A DNA stretch of 64,000 bases from Nocardia exalbida NBRC 100660 (GTDB lineage: Bacteria; Actinomycetota; Actinomycetes; Mycobacteriales; Mycobacteriaceae), in the NCBI RefSeq assembly GCF_000308575.1, contig NZ_BAFZ01000161.1:1-64000 (forward strand). Direction: 5' to 3'. The position numbers and the translations under genes were made by a program. The number at the start of each line of letters is the position of its first letter. The first letter of the stretch is position 1. Below, piece by piece: positions 29,881 to 39,084 of the stretch. Under the pieces are notes generated by a model. It was given only the letters and a program-made list of their open reading frames with translations. It searched no databases and was not told where the DNA came from.

Positions 29881-31118
29881 CGGCCTGCCCTCGCGGTGAC
29901 GCGGCCGGCTGCCCGATCCGCTTCCCGGGACACCGACACCACTCCGGCGAGTTGCTCGATCGCCGCGGGCACCTCCCAGTCGTCTCGGCGCAGCGTTGCG
30001 AGAGTGGTTGCGGGAACGACGATCAGATCCGGGGCCCCGGTTGCCGAAGCCTTCACCAACAGCGCCCATGCCGCATCCCAGCGGGATTTCTCCGGGCGTT
30101 TACGGACCGCCGCCACAACTCCGTCGAGAACGGCCTGGCGCAGATCCCCTCGCTCGGGCAATGCGGCGCCTGCCGGATCGGCGAGCAGCGCCTCCGGGTC
30201 AGGGAGGTCCATCCGGTCCAGGCCGGCCAGCAGTTCGAAGCCCGGCCCATCCCCCACCGTGCCCCGGACCAGCAGGGAAAGCACCTCCCGGGACGAACCG
30301 GCCGCGGTGGCGAAAGCTATCAGCCACAGCGTCATCTCCCAGCTTCGAGGCGACGGCCAGGGACCACCCCGGCGGGTTTCCGTGCTGGGAATCTGATGCA
30401 CGAGAGCGGGACGGGCCGCGAGGAGCGTACACACCGCGCGGCGGGCGAAAGCCACTGCCTCACCCAACTTCTCCGGAGCCAGCCGTGGCAGTGTCGCGTG
30501 CGGCCAGGTCCCGCCGAGGCCGCGGACGACGACGTCGTGATCATGGATCCATTGCAGATGCACGAACCTGTTGGCCAGCGGCGGGCTCAGCTCCCAACCG
30601 TCGGCCGCCGAGGATCGCGGGTTGGCCGCGGCCACGATCCGGACACCCGGGGGCAGTTGGACGGCGCCGATCCGCCGCTCGAGGACCAGACGGAGCAGGG
30701 CGGCTTGCACAGCGGGCGGCGCGGTGGACAGCTCGTCCAGGAACAGCAGCCCGCGGCCGGCCCGTACGAGGCGCACGGCCCAGTCCGGCGGAGCCATCGG
30801 GACTCCGTGTTCCGCGGGATCGTCTCCGATGATGGGCAAACCCGAGAAGTCCGACGGCTCATGCACGCTCGCGATGACCGTGGTCAGCGGAAGGTCCAGG
30901 TCGTCGGCGAGCTGGGTGAGGGCGGCGGTCTTCCCGATACCCGGTTCGCCCCACAGGAGAACCGGCAGGTCGGCGGCTACAGCCAGCGCCAAGGCCTCCA
31001 GTTGGGTATCGGAACGTGGTTCGGTGGTTACCTCGCGCAACAGAGTCAGCAACTCGTCGGCGACGCTGAGTCGGGAGGGATGGGCTGGATCGGTGGACGT
31101 GTGGACAGCAGCGAGCAT
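29877..31118 (-). CDS. MoxR-type AAA+ ATPase
   Basis: A 413-residue AAA+ ATPase. Walker A is GEPGIGKT (57-64), Walker B LLFLDEL (124-130), sensor-1 AAANPRSSAADGWELS and an arginine-containing box ANRFVHL follow: the MoxR-family order. MoxR proteins remodel substrates together with VWA-domain partners. It lies between the uncharacterised first gene (57-base gap) and the VWA protein (four-base overlap), forming one transcription unit. A GAGGTGATC stretch precedes the start. Confidence 0.9.
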   Translation of the reverse strand: MLAAVHTSTDPAHPSRLSVADELLTLLREVTTEPRSDTQLEALALAVAADLPVLLWGEPGIGKTAALTQLADDLDLPLTTVIASVHEPSDFSGLPIIGDDPAEHGVPMAPPDWAVRLVRAGRGLLFLDELSTAPPAVQAALLRLVLERRIGAVQLPPGVRIVAAANPRSSAADGWELSPPLANRFVHLQWIHDHDVVVRGLGGTWPHATLPRLAPEKLGEAVAFARRAVCTLLAARPALVHQIPSTETRRGGPWPSPRSWEMTLWLIAFATAAGSSREVLSLLVRGTVGDGPGFELLAGLDRMDLPDPEALLADPAGAALPERGDLRQAVLDGVVAAVRKRPEKSRWDAAWALLVKASATGAPDLIVVPATTLATLRRDDWEVPAAIEQLAGVVSVSREADRAAGRVTARAGR

Positions 31119-31175
31119 GTGTGATCACCTCGAGGGGTCGGCGGAGTCGAGTGGGTGTCGGCGAAGATCGCCGGA

Positions 31176-32582
31176 TCAGTGCGAGGTCGCGTTGCGCGGA
31201 TGCGCGCGCCGGTCACGAGGACGGCGAACCGGGGGAACGCGGCCGATTCCGGGTTCGGACAGGCCTGCTTTGAACAGCCCGTAGGTGATTCGCCGTTGTG
31301 CGGCCGCTTCGAGTGCGACGCGCAGGGCACCGTCGCGCAGTGATACATCGGGGCCGAGCAGTCCCACGACGACGCCCAGCGCGCCGGCGGTGTCACCATG
31401 GTCCAAACGGTCACGAACGCCGACAAGACAGTCCGGATGACGGTGCGCTTCGTCGATAGCCCGCAGGCAAGGAAGCGGGGTACCGGTCAACGCCGCCAGT
31501 AATTCCTCCCGCCGGATCTCGGAAGGGTCGTGGTCCCGGGCGGCCAGGACCCCGTCGACCAGCCCGATCCGATGCTGTTCTCCCCTGCACTGCACGAGGC
31601 GCGGCTCCCCCGGCCGGCTCGGGATGCGGGGCGCATCGGTCGGAGAGTAGTCGGGTACCAGTGCCGAGGCGACCAGCGGATGCAGCCGATCGGCCGCTAT
31701 CGCGCCGGTGCGGATCAGTTCCAGATCAGGTAGTACCCAAGTCGCCGCGTCGGGCAGCACCGGCAGCGCCGAGACGCCGCCGACCGGGTACCCCGACGCG
31801 ATCCGCACCATGGGCGGCCCCGCACCACCGCGGGGACCCGCGTCCAACTCCAGGACCAGCCGTTGCCGACCCCCGAACCGCACGACGAAAGTACCGCTAC
31901 GCCGTCCCTCGGCGCGGCGCAGGATCTCCGCCTCGTCCGCCCATCGGTCGACGGCGCAGCGGCGGACCTGCGGTACCGTCGCCAGCAGCTCGGGATCCAG
32001 CGACGGGCGATTACCTGCGGGGCGCTCTGCCCCGGACCGTATCCCCAGCTCATCGGCCCTGCGCGAGTCCCACAGGTGGCGATGGAGATCCAAGCGGAAA
32101 CGACGATCGGGACGAGGATGCGGATGGAGGCTGGTACCGGCTCCGGCGGCTCCGTCCCACAGCGCGAGGCTGATCCGCTGACCGGCATCCGCCCAAGCCG
32201 GCGCGGTCCGAACGACAAGGTGCACGGCACGCGCGCGACCGCGCCGGTCAGGCGCGGCGTCGTACCGCGCCAAAGCGATTGTCAGACCTGGTCGCAACAA
32301 CCCGTCCGGAGCAACCCTCGGTAGGTGCCAGCGCAGCAGGTCAGGAGCCAGATAGCGGAGATCGGCACGGATTCGAGCGGCGAGTTCGTGCCCGTGGCTG
32401 CGTGCCACCGACCGCAAAGTGAAATCGACATCGAAGCCTGCCGCCGCACTCGCGCCGGCCCAGTCCCCCACGCGCCGGCGGGCGGTAGAAGTTTCGATCA
32501 TGGAGGGCGGCACGGCGAATTCGCGCACGCGCAGCCAGAAGGAAAAGCGGGAATCGTCCCCATTCGTGCGTTCAGTGAGCAT
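31176..32582 (-). CDS. Uncharacterised protein, first gene of the MoxR/VWA unit
   Basis: 468 residues, soluble, rich in Arg and Asp, with no membrane segment and no motif I can name. A region rich in beta strands (about 210-330: GTFVVRFGGRQRLVLELD, MVRIASGYPVGGVSALPVL) is followed by helices with DEAHRHPDCL and a basic tail. The ATG at 32582 sits six bases after AAGGTGA; a GTG two codons upstream is also in frame. Its place before moxR and the VWA gene on the same strand suggests it is the partner or client-recognition protein of that system. Confidence 0.75.
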   Translation of the reverse strand: MLTERTNGDDSRFSFWLRVREFAVPPSMIETSTARRRVGDWAGASAAAGFDVDFTLRSVARSHGHELAARIRADLRYLAPDLLRWHLPRVAPDGLLRPGLTIALARYDAAPDRRGRARAVHLVVRTAPAWADAGQRISLALWDGAAGAGTSLHPHPRPDRRFRLDLHRHLWDSRRADELGIRSGAERPAGNRPSLDPELLATVPQVRRCAVDRWADEAEILRRAEGRRSGTFVVRFGGRQRLVLELDAGPRGGAGPPMVRIASGYPVGGVSALPVLPDAATWVLPDLELIRTGAIAADRLHPLVASALVPDYSPTDAPRIPSRPGEPRLVQCRGEQHRIGLVDGVLAARDHDPSEIRREELLAALTGTPLPCLRAIDEAHRHPDCLVGVRDRLDHGDTAGALGVVVGLLGPDVSLRDGALRVALEAAAQRRITYGLFKAGLSEPGIGRVPPVRRPRDRRAHPRNATSH

Positions 32583-32986
32583 CAGCACTCACCTTGCACG
32601 AATGGAACCCCCAATCTTTCAACAGAATGAGTTGTCATCGCGTCGATCGTAGCGCCCGTTGCCGCCGCCTGCCAGTCGAGTGAGCCCGGCCGGCCGGTAT
32701 TCTCATTGCTACCCGGCAATCGTTTTCGCGGGAGCCGGCTCATCTCGATCGTCGATCGTGACGGGCCATCTACGCAGGCCTGCAACGCACTCGGGAGCAG
32801 GTAGCCGATCACGATGCACGGGTTATGGGGAGACGACCCCGCGGTATGGGCGGTGCTCGAGCGTGGCACCAACCGAATCGCGGATACCGTCCAGCCCACT
32901 GGTTGCCCCGACCCGGCCTGCCGGATGACGACGGGGTGGTCCGACTTGTCTGCGGCGATCACCGCTGATGCCCGCATAGCCGCGTA
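32583..32986. other. Spacer between MoxR/VWA unit and lipase
   Basis: About 400 bases. A 131-codon minus-strand frame crosses it but has no ribosome site and no family resemblance, so I treat it as non-coding. It should contain the promoter of the three-gene unit. Confidence 0.4.
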
Positions 32987-34240
32987 TCAGCAGTTGCTGG
33001 GGGCAGGCTCTCCGCGAACCCGAGCGTCGAGCCATTGCATTACCGCGGGCGCACCCAGTACCGCGGGGGACAAATGCTCGAGCGCGGGGCCCGGTTCGAC
33101 CGAGGGCACCCGCAGCGTCTGTACCCGCACCCCTGCCGTGCACCAACGGCGGAGGGTGTTCTCGATGGCATCGACCGGAATCTGCTGGTCCTCCGGCGAA
33201 TGCCATTCGAAGATCGGTGTTTCCGGCACGCCGACGTACAATTCGAGGCTGTTCTCCTCCACCACCGAGCGGGCTTCGCGACTGTCGAAGATCGAGGTGT
33301 CTGTGATGTAGTCCCGGGCGCTGCCGTCCAGGCCCGAAATCAAGATTTCATTGCTGCAGCTGTTTGCCATGGCCTTGCCGACTTCGAGGCCACGCGGGTT
33401 GAGATGCGCGCTGATCGGCAGCCGATCCGGGTACTCTCGCTCCAGACCGATCGCCGCTGCCATGGCCAACCCGAACGAAGGGTGCGGGTTCAAGCCCAGC
33501 GCCTCGGCCATAGTCAGCAGATTCATCGGTGCGCCGCCGATGGCCGCGCCCGCGAGTTCCAGCTCCGGTGCGTACGCCGGCTGCAACGCGGCCGCCCATG
33601 CGGTGGCAAGGCCGCCGCCCGAGTAGCCGGCCATCACCGTTGGGCTGGACGGCACGGCGAGTGCGGGCAGCCGCTTCACCGCCCGGATGCCGTCCAGTAC
33701 GATCTGGCCACCCAAACGCGCGGCCCCGAGAGCGAATTGCGGTCCGAGGTGATCCGGCAGCGCGACGCTCCAGCCCTGCGCCAGCGCCACGTTCAAGATC
33801 GGCGTGGTCACCGTCAGGTTCAGGTCGTCGCCGTACAGTTTGTGCGAAAGGGCGCAGTCGGTGCCGAGCGCATTGATGAAGTGCTGATAAGACAGCAGTG
33901 GCCCACCCGGCCGGCGGCCGAACGGCGTGAGAACCGTGGTCGTCGCCGCGATCGGTGCTCCACGGGAATTGGTGGACCGGAATTTGACCAGCGTGACGCT
34001 GGAGCCGGGGAAGATCGCCAGCGGCGGCAGCGCCCGTTCACCGAGCACATCACCTGGCAGATATGCCGCCAGATCCGCCGGGGCGGCATAGAACGGGTCG
34101 GGATCGGGCCGCGGATACAGTGGCTCCGCGGTCGCCATCGTCGCCGGGATCAGCCCCAGGGCCACGGCGCAGACGGCACCGAGGGCCCGTGCTAGACCGC
34201 TGAACCTGCCGCCCGGGAAACAAAACAACCGCCCGATCAC
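32987..34240 (-). CDS. Secreted lipase (LIP family)
   Basis: Alpha/beta hydrolase exported across the membrane. Signal peptide: basic start then ALGAVCAVALGLIPATMATA, cut near residue 38. The nucleophile elbow is GYSGGG (Ser207), and the family context (YQHFINALGTDC, LPDHLGP, the late EWHSPEDQQIPV for the catalytic Asp and LEHLSP for His) matches actinobacterial secretory lipases. The mature enzyme has about 380 residues. The GTG at 34240 was chosen because GGAGG lies eight bases upstream; an ATG 54 bases further up is weaker. Likely acts on acylglycerols or esters outside the cell. Confidence 0.88.
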   Translation of the reverse strand: MIGRLFCFPGGRFSGLARALGAVCAVALGLIPATMATAEPLYPRPDPDPFYAAPADLAAYLPGDVLGERALPPLAIFPGSSVTLVKFRSTNSRGAPIAATTTVLTPFGRRPGGPLLSYQHFINALGTDCALSHKLYGDDLNLTVTTPILNVALAQGWSVALPDHLGPQFALGAARLGGQIVLDGIRAVKRLPALAVPSSPTVMAGYSGGGLATAWAAALQPAYAPELELAGAAIGGAPMNLLTMAEALGLNPHPSFGLAMAAAIGLEREYPDRLPISAHLNPRGLEVGKAMANSCSNEILISGLDGSARDYITDTSIFDSREARSVVEENSLELYVGVPETPIFEWHSPEDQQIPVDAIENTLRRWCTAGVRVQTLRVPSVEPGPALEHLSPAVLGAPAVMQWLDARVRGEPAPSNC

Positions 34241-34504
34241 GATCTCGACCTCCACGGGTAGTTCGCGGGCATTCGTCGACCAGCCAGCCTGCATTCAAAT
34301 CCAACCCCATGCGCAAACATCCAGCGACACGCCGGAAAAATGTCGGGCTCCCGCTCCGAACACGCTGGAATGCCGACCGGGGTCAGCACGGCGTCTCGGG
34401 CTCCGTGTGAGAATCAGCGTGAGAAGCGGCCGGACTCTCGCGGAATCCCACCGGTCGAACCTGCGGTGTCGCCGACGCCGCGGCCGAGCGACACAGGTAG
34501 TCCG

Positions 34505-35269
34505 ATGCCCGAAACACAATCCGAGTTCACACGCAGGGAATCCTGGGAGCGGACGACCGGCATTCCCATGATGGTGCTGGCCGTCGTATTCCTCGGCGTC
34601 TATGCCTGGCAGGTGCTCGATATCGAGGCCTCACCTCGTCTGGACGCCTGGCTCACCCGGGTCGACGTGATGATCTGGGCGGCGTTCGCGCTGGACTTCG
34701 CGGTGCGGTTGTGGCTGTCCGGGAGCCGCTTGCGGTTCCTGCGTACCCACCCGGTCGACTTGTTGATCGTGGTGCTGCCGCCGCTTCGCCCGCTGCGACT
34801 GCTGCGCGCAGCCATGCTCGTGATCGGCACGTTGAACCGGAACACGACGACCAGAGCCAGGCTCGCGGTGTTCGTCGGCGCCAGTTCGATACTGCTCCTG
34901 CTGCTGTGCAGTCTGGCGTTCTTCGACGCGGAGTACGGGGCGGCCGACAGCAAGATCCACAATTTCGGTGACGCGCTGTGGTGGTCGATGGTCTCGGTGA
35001 CCACCGTCGGGTACGGCGACGTGTATCCGGTGACGACCGAAGGCCGTTTGATCTCGTTGATCCTGATGACCCTCGGCATCGGCCTGATCAGTTTCGCGAT
35101 CGGCACCACTACCAGTTGGGTGATGGATCAGCTGAAGAGTGTCGAGGCGAATGTGGAGAATACCGATCGGGAGATCACCGAACTCGTCGCCGAGATCCGA
35201 GCGCTGCGCGCCGAAGTGGCCGAGATGCGCTCCACTGTGGTCGTGCCGGATACCGTGCGGGCCGACTGA
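34505..35269 (+). CDS. Voltage-gated-type potassium channel
   Basis: A 254-residue ion channel. Predicted helices start at PMMVLAVVFLGVYAW; a basic S4-like segment (RLRFLRTHPVDLLIVVLPPLRPLRLLRAA) leads into the pore with the potassium selectivity filter TTVGYGD (166-172) and a last helix LISLILMTLGIGLISFAIG. The C-terminal tail (about 208-243) is a heptad-like coiled coil that probably holds the tetramer together. It is the KvAP/ion_trans_2 type. Divergent from the lipase; ends at a strong hairpin. Confidence 0.9.
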   Translation: MPETQSEFTRRESWERTTGIPMMVLAVVFLGVYAWQVLDIEASPRLDAWLTRVDVMIWAAFALDFAVRLWLSGSRLRFLRTHPVDLLIVVLPPLRPLRLLRAAMLVIGTLNRNTTTRARLAVFVGASSILLLLLCSLAFFDAEYGAADSKIHNFGDALWWSMVSVTTVGYGDVYPVTTEGRLISLILMTLGIGLISFAIGTTTSWVMDQLKSVEANVENTDREITELVAEIRALRAEVAEMRSTVVVPDTVRAD

Positions 35270-35296
35270 TCATCACCACCAGTTGCCCGACCCTCT

Positions 35297-35339
35297 CCGC
35301 GGGAAGCATCACGCGACGACCCAGTGATACTTCCCGCGG
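35297..35339. terminator. Bidirectional terminator hairpin
   Basis: Sixteen-base arms at 35297-35312 (CCGCGGGAAGCATCAC) and 35324-35339 (GTGATACTTCCCGCGG) with one mismatch and an eleven-base loop, between the convergent channel and GAPDH genes. Confidence 0.75.
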
Positions 35340-35388
35340 CCGGTCGTTTATCCCCCGGCAGCAGAGTCGGCGACATCCATCGCGGCAG

Positions 35389-36879
35389 TCACCGCGCGGC
35401 GGTCGCAGTCGGCACGCGAGTGTCGTCGGTGTGCTCCAGTCGAGCGCTGATCTGCGGGTAGGTCGGATACTCGATGCCCGAGATGTACTGCACCGTCCGC
35501 ACGACCTGGCACGAGTAGCCGAATTCGTTGTCATACCAGACATACAGGATCGCGGTGTCGTCCTCGACGATCGTGGCATTGGCATCGATGATCGACGCTG
35601 CGCGCGATCCGATGAAGTCGCTGGAGACGACGTCCGTGGCGGCGGTGTAATCGAGGTTCCGGCTCAACGGCCCGGCAAGCGAAACCTGACGCAGGTACTC
35701 GAGCACAGCGCTTTTCGTCGTCTTGCGCTCCAGCTGCAAGTTCAGGATCGCGACCGATACGTCGGGGGTGGGGACACGAATCGAGTTGCCGGTGATCTTG
35801 GCCTTGAAGTCCGGCATCGCCTTCGCGACCGCGGACGCGGCACCGGTTTCGGTGAGCACGAGATTGAACGGCGCGGACCGGCCGCGACGGTCCGCCTTGT
35901 GGTAATTGTCCAGGAGGTTTTGGTCGTTGGTGAACGAGTGAACCGTCTCTACGTGCCCGCGGATGATGCCGTACTCGTCATCCATGGCCTTGAGCGGCGG
36001 AACAATCGCGTTGGTCGTGCACGAGGCGCACGAGAAGATCCGCTGCGACAGGTCCAGGCTGCGGTGGTTCACGCCGTGCACGATATTCGGAACGTCGCCC
36101 TTGCCGGGTGCGGTGAGAACGACTTTCGCGATGCCGGGGCGCAGATGCTGCGACAGCCCGTCACGATCACGCCACCTGCCGGTGTTGTCGATCAGGATCG
36201 CGTCGTTTATCCCGTACGCGGTGTAGTCGATCGTCGTCGGATCATCGCTGTAGATGAACTTGATCACGTTCCCGTTCGCGGTGATCGTGTCATTGCCGGT
36301 ATCGACCTTGATCGTGCCGTTGAAGTGGCCGTGAACCGAATCCCTGCGAAGCAGCGACGCGCGCTTGGCCAGATCGTCGTCGCCTCCCTTGCGAACCACC
36401 ACGGCACGCAGGTTCAGACCGTTGCCCGACCCGGCCTTTTCGATGAGCAGGCGCGTGACCAGACGACCGATGCGGCCGAAGCCGTAGAGGACGACGTCCC
36501 GTGGGCCCGGCGACCGAGCCTTGTTGCCGTTGGTCACCTCGGCCAGCACCGCCGCGGTGAACTCGCGGATCGACAGTCCGCGATCGTCGGTGCGATAGGT
36601 CATGACCAACTGACCGATATCGATCTTGCAGGGGCCCAGATCCAGCTCGCTGAGTACTTGCAGGAAGGGAAGGGTCTGGTCCACCGACAACTCCTCGCCT
36701 TCGATCTGCCTCGCGAAGCGGTGCGTCCGCAGGATGCTGATCACCGACTTGTTCACCAGTGACCGGCTGTGCAGCAGGATCGTCACCCCTTTGCGCCGAT
36801 ACAACGTGCCGATGATGGGAATCATCGCCTCGGCGGCGGCTTCCTGGGCGTTCCAGCGGTCAAGTTGTTCGGTAGTCAA
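35389..36879 (-). CDS. Glyceraldehyde-3-phosphate dehydrogenase with N-terminal extension
   Basis: 496 residues, of which about 125-470 form a standard NAD(P)-dependent GAPDH: Rossmann start VVLYGFGRIGRL, catalytic Cys287 in SCASCTTNAI, His314 in ETVHSFTNDQ, C-terminal VWYDNEFGYSCQVV. The first about 120 residues are an added helical domain absent from glycolytic GAPDH (about 335 residues). This long form occurs in actinobacteria besides the normal gap gene, so a specialised role is likely. No pgk or tpi is adjacent, against being the main glycolytic copy. Start is TTG after GAGGA. Confidence 0.9.
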   Translation of the reverse strand: MTTEQLDRWNAQEAAAEAMIPIIGTLYRRKGVTILLHSRSLVNKSVISILRTHRFARQIEGEELSVDQTLPFLQVLSELDLGPCKIDIGQLVMTYRTDDRGLSIREFTAAVLAEVTNGNKARSPGPRDVVLYGFGRIGRLVTRLLIEKAGSGNGLNLRAVVVRKGGDDDLAKRASLLRRDSVHGHFNGTIKVDTGNDTITANGNVIKFIYSDDPTTIDYTAYGINDAILIDNTGRWRDRDGLSQHLRPGIAKVVLTAPGKGDVPNIVHGVNHRSLDLSQRIFSCASCTTNAIVPPLKAMDDEYGIIRGHVETVHSFTNDQNLLDNYHKADRRGRSAPFNLVLTETGAASAVAKAMPDFKAKITGNSIRVPTPDVSVAILNLQLERKTTKSAVLEYLRQVSLAGPLSRNLDYTAATDVVSSDFIGSRAASIIDANATIVEDDTAILYVWYDNEFGYSCQVVRTVQYISGIEYPTYPQISARLEHTDDTRVPTATAAR

Positions 36880-37053
36880 CGCAGTCCTCGGATTCCTCGA
36901 TATTCTCGCCGCATCGATGCTAGTGAGGGCCGCGATATCACTGCGATCGGATACCCACCGGTGAGATCGCCAGGTCGTGACGTCGATCGAGGCAAGCGGT
37001 TACGCGCAGACCGGCAGGCCGATGGAAGTGCTCGCGACCCATACAGTGCGTAT

Positions 37054-37698
37054 TCAGCAGGTGACGTCCACTTCGGCAGCCTTCTCGAACGACACATGCA
37101 CATGGTCGTAGTGATTGGCGGTCGGGCTCCCGCGGTCTTCCAGGTACGACCATCCGCTGCCGTCGTTGTACCGCTGCCGCCAGATCACGTACGTCACACC
37201 GAAACGCTGCTTGTTGGCCAGCACGAATTCGGCGATCGCGTCGCCGCGCGCGGAATCGGATGTCATGAGATCGAGTGCCAGGCCGGCACCGTGGTCGCCG
37301 TCGGAACGCCCGACGGCCCCGCCGACGTCGGTGAGGCCGAACGTCTTCTTGAGCATGTTGCCCACCCTTGCCACGTGCGGCCTCGTACCGGCGAGTTCCG
37401 TCGGGCACGGGACGGAGGGAGGCGGCGGAGGCGGGTGCTGTGCGGCATTCTTCTCCGACGGTGGTGGCTCGACTGCCGCCGCGGCCGGCACCGGCTGAGT
37501 CATCGGCGGAACGATGGTCGGGACCGGGCGGGCTTCGACGGCGGTCGACTGCGGCGAATCGACCGCCGCGACGTGCTGCGCGGCCGGGCCCGGGCGTATC
37601 GCCACCCACAGCACGACGGCGAGAGTGGCCGCGACACCGCACACAGCCAGAGCGGTGAGCTTTCGGGCTGCGGTTCGTTTGCGGTGTTGGCCAGGCAT
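37054..37698 (-). CDS. Membrane-anchored secreted protein with ARB_07466-like C-terminal domain
   Basis: 214 residues. One N-terminal hydrophobic segment (ALAVCGVAATLAVVLWVAI) acts as signal or anchor, followed by a long Pro/Ala-rich linker and a compact C-terminal domain from about residue 105 (HVARVGNMLKKTFGLTDVGG) ending in HYDHVHVSF. The His/Asp spacing in the domain (DHGAGLALDL, then HYDHVHVSF) resembles the D-Ala-D-Ala carboxypeptidase-like fold of ARB_07466-type domains, so a cell-wall role is possible. This assignment is tentative. Confidence 0.65.
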   Translation of the reverse strand: MPGQHRKRTAARKLTALAVCGVAATLAVVLWVAIRPGPAAQHVAAVDSPQSTAVEARPVPTIVPPMTQPVPAAAAVEPPPSEKNAAQHPPPPPPSVPCPTELAGTRPHVARVGNMLKKTFGLTDVGGAVGRSDGDHGAGLALDLMTSDSARGDAIAEFVLANKQRFGVTYVIWRQRYNDGSGWSYLEDRGSPTANHYDHVHVSFEKAAEVDVTC

Positions 37699-37807
37699 TA
37701 TGTCGGGTACCGGTTACTGTCGGGAGCAGGTCACCGATACATTACGAAATGGTCGCGAAAATGTCACGCCCGTTGGTGCCGGTACAGCACCCTGCCGCGG
37801 CGAACTT

Positions 37808-38887
37808 TTACCGGCTGAACCCCGCATCGGCCGCGGCGGCGGTGAGCGCCTCCAGACCGAACGCCTCGACCGGGCCCAGCGCACCGGTGCCGAGCAGGCC
37901 GCCGTCCAGTGCGGTCTGCGCACCCCAAGCGAGGATCGCGCTGGTGAAGTCATAGGGATCCACCCCGGCCAAGGTCACCGACGCCAGGACGCGGCCGGTG
38001 TCGTCGAATGCCTCGGCGACCGCCCAGGAGCGCGTGCGGGCCCGCGCTTCGCGCCCCGGGCCGCCGGTCGAGCCCTTCACGACGCGTTCGAGCGCGCCTT
38101 CGGCCAGCCGTTTCACCGGCTCGACCCGGGCGACCGCGCCGGTGAGCAAGGAGCCGGCCTGCAGGGCACGAGCAGCCGCGGGCGGCAGGCCGAGGTAGAC
38201 GTCGGCCTCGGGTAGCCGCGGGTAGGCGCGGCTCAGCGCGAGATGTTCAGATCCGGGAATCGACACTCCGGAACGCGGGCGGCCGGCGACGTCGAAGGTG
38301 CGGATCCGTGAGCCGGTGCGCTCGGGCACGATCCGGCCGCCGCGGAGGGCGAAGCCGTGTTCGAACAGCATCCCGGCCATCGACGCTCGGGTGCCACCGC
38401 TGGCGCCGGGGCTGGCGATGAAGTAGCCGATGTCCGCGCGGACGGCGTCGGGCGCTTCGCGTAAGGCGAGACCGGCGGCCAGGTTGCCGGGCACGAAGTC
38501 GAACCCGAACGCGGTCAGCAGGCCCACTCCCGCCTTGCGGGCCTCCTCGTCGCGGTCGAACACCGTGCTGATGAATGGGCCTTCGCCGGTGGAGTCGAAG
38601 TAGTGCGCGCCCGCCGCCACGGCCGCGGCCAGTGCGGGTCCGCCGTATCGCAGAAACGGCCCGACCGTCGTCACCAGCACGTCGCCCCGGTCCAGCAGGG
38701 CCCGTACCGAGTCGGGCTCGGTCACGTCGGCGACCGCGGTCTCCGCGCCACCGAGGTCGGCGGCCAGTTTCTCGAGCGCGGCGGCATTGCGGGCGGCCAG
38801 CACGGGTGCGGCCCCGCGGGCGATCAAAGCTTCCGCGGTCAGGCGGCCGGTGTACCCGGTGGCGCCGAACAACACGATTTTCGGCAT
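37808..38887 (-). CDS. Saccharopine dehydrogenase/trans-acting enoyl reductase-like protein
   Basis: 359 residues with an N-terminal NAD(P)-binding Rossmann fold (KIVLFGATGYTGRLTAEALIARGAAPVLAARN) and the later AGAHYFDSTGEGPFI and FDFVPGNLAAGLAL motifs of the saccharopine dehydrogenase NADP-binding family. In mycolata, relatives include the trans-acting enoyl reductase used in phthiocerol/glycolipid synthesis, but no polyketide synthase module is next to it, so the role is open. It is divergent from the caspase-STAND gene. Confidence 0.82.
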   Translation of the reverse strand: MPKIVLFGATGYTGRLTAEALIARGAAPVLAARNAAALEKLAADLGGAETAVADVTEPDSVRALLDRGDVLVTTVGPFLRYGGPALAAAVAAGAHYFDSTGEGPFISTVFDRDEEARKAGVGLLTAFGFDFVPGNLAAGLALREAPDAVRADIGYFIASPGASGGTRASMAGMLFEHGFALRGGRIVPERTGSRIRTFDVAGRPRSGVSIPGSEHLALSRAYPRLPEADVYLGLPPAAARALQAGSLLTGAVARVEPVKRLAEGALERVVKGSTGGPGREARARTRSWAVAEAFDDTGRVLASVTLAGVDPYDFTSAILAWGAQTALDGGLLGTGALGPVEAFGLEALTAAAADAGFSR

Positions 38888-39084
38888 TGGCAGTCACCTA
38901 CGTTTCTCTTCGTGGATGGACGGGGTGAAGTCGCAGTCACTCCGCACCGAGTGCGGTGTCCCGGCTACAAGATCATGACGGGTGCAGCGGATCCTCGTCC
39001 GGACACGATGGCCGGCATGTTGGGCGCAGTCCTTATCACCGAGTGCTGTTGTGCCCGTGGGTCACCCTGCCCGATAGTTCTTCC

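Noticed and set aside
32582-32977. A 131-codon minus-strand frame in the spacer before the MoxR/VWA unit
   Set aside because: No ribosome site, no recognisable domain, and it overlaps the likely promoter.
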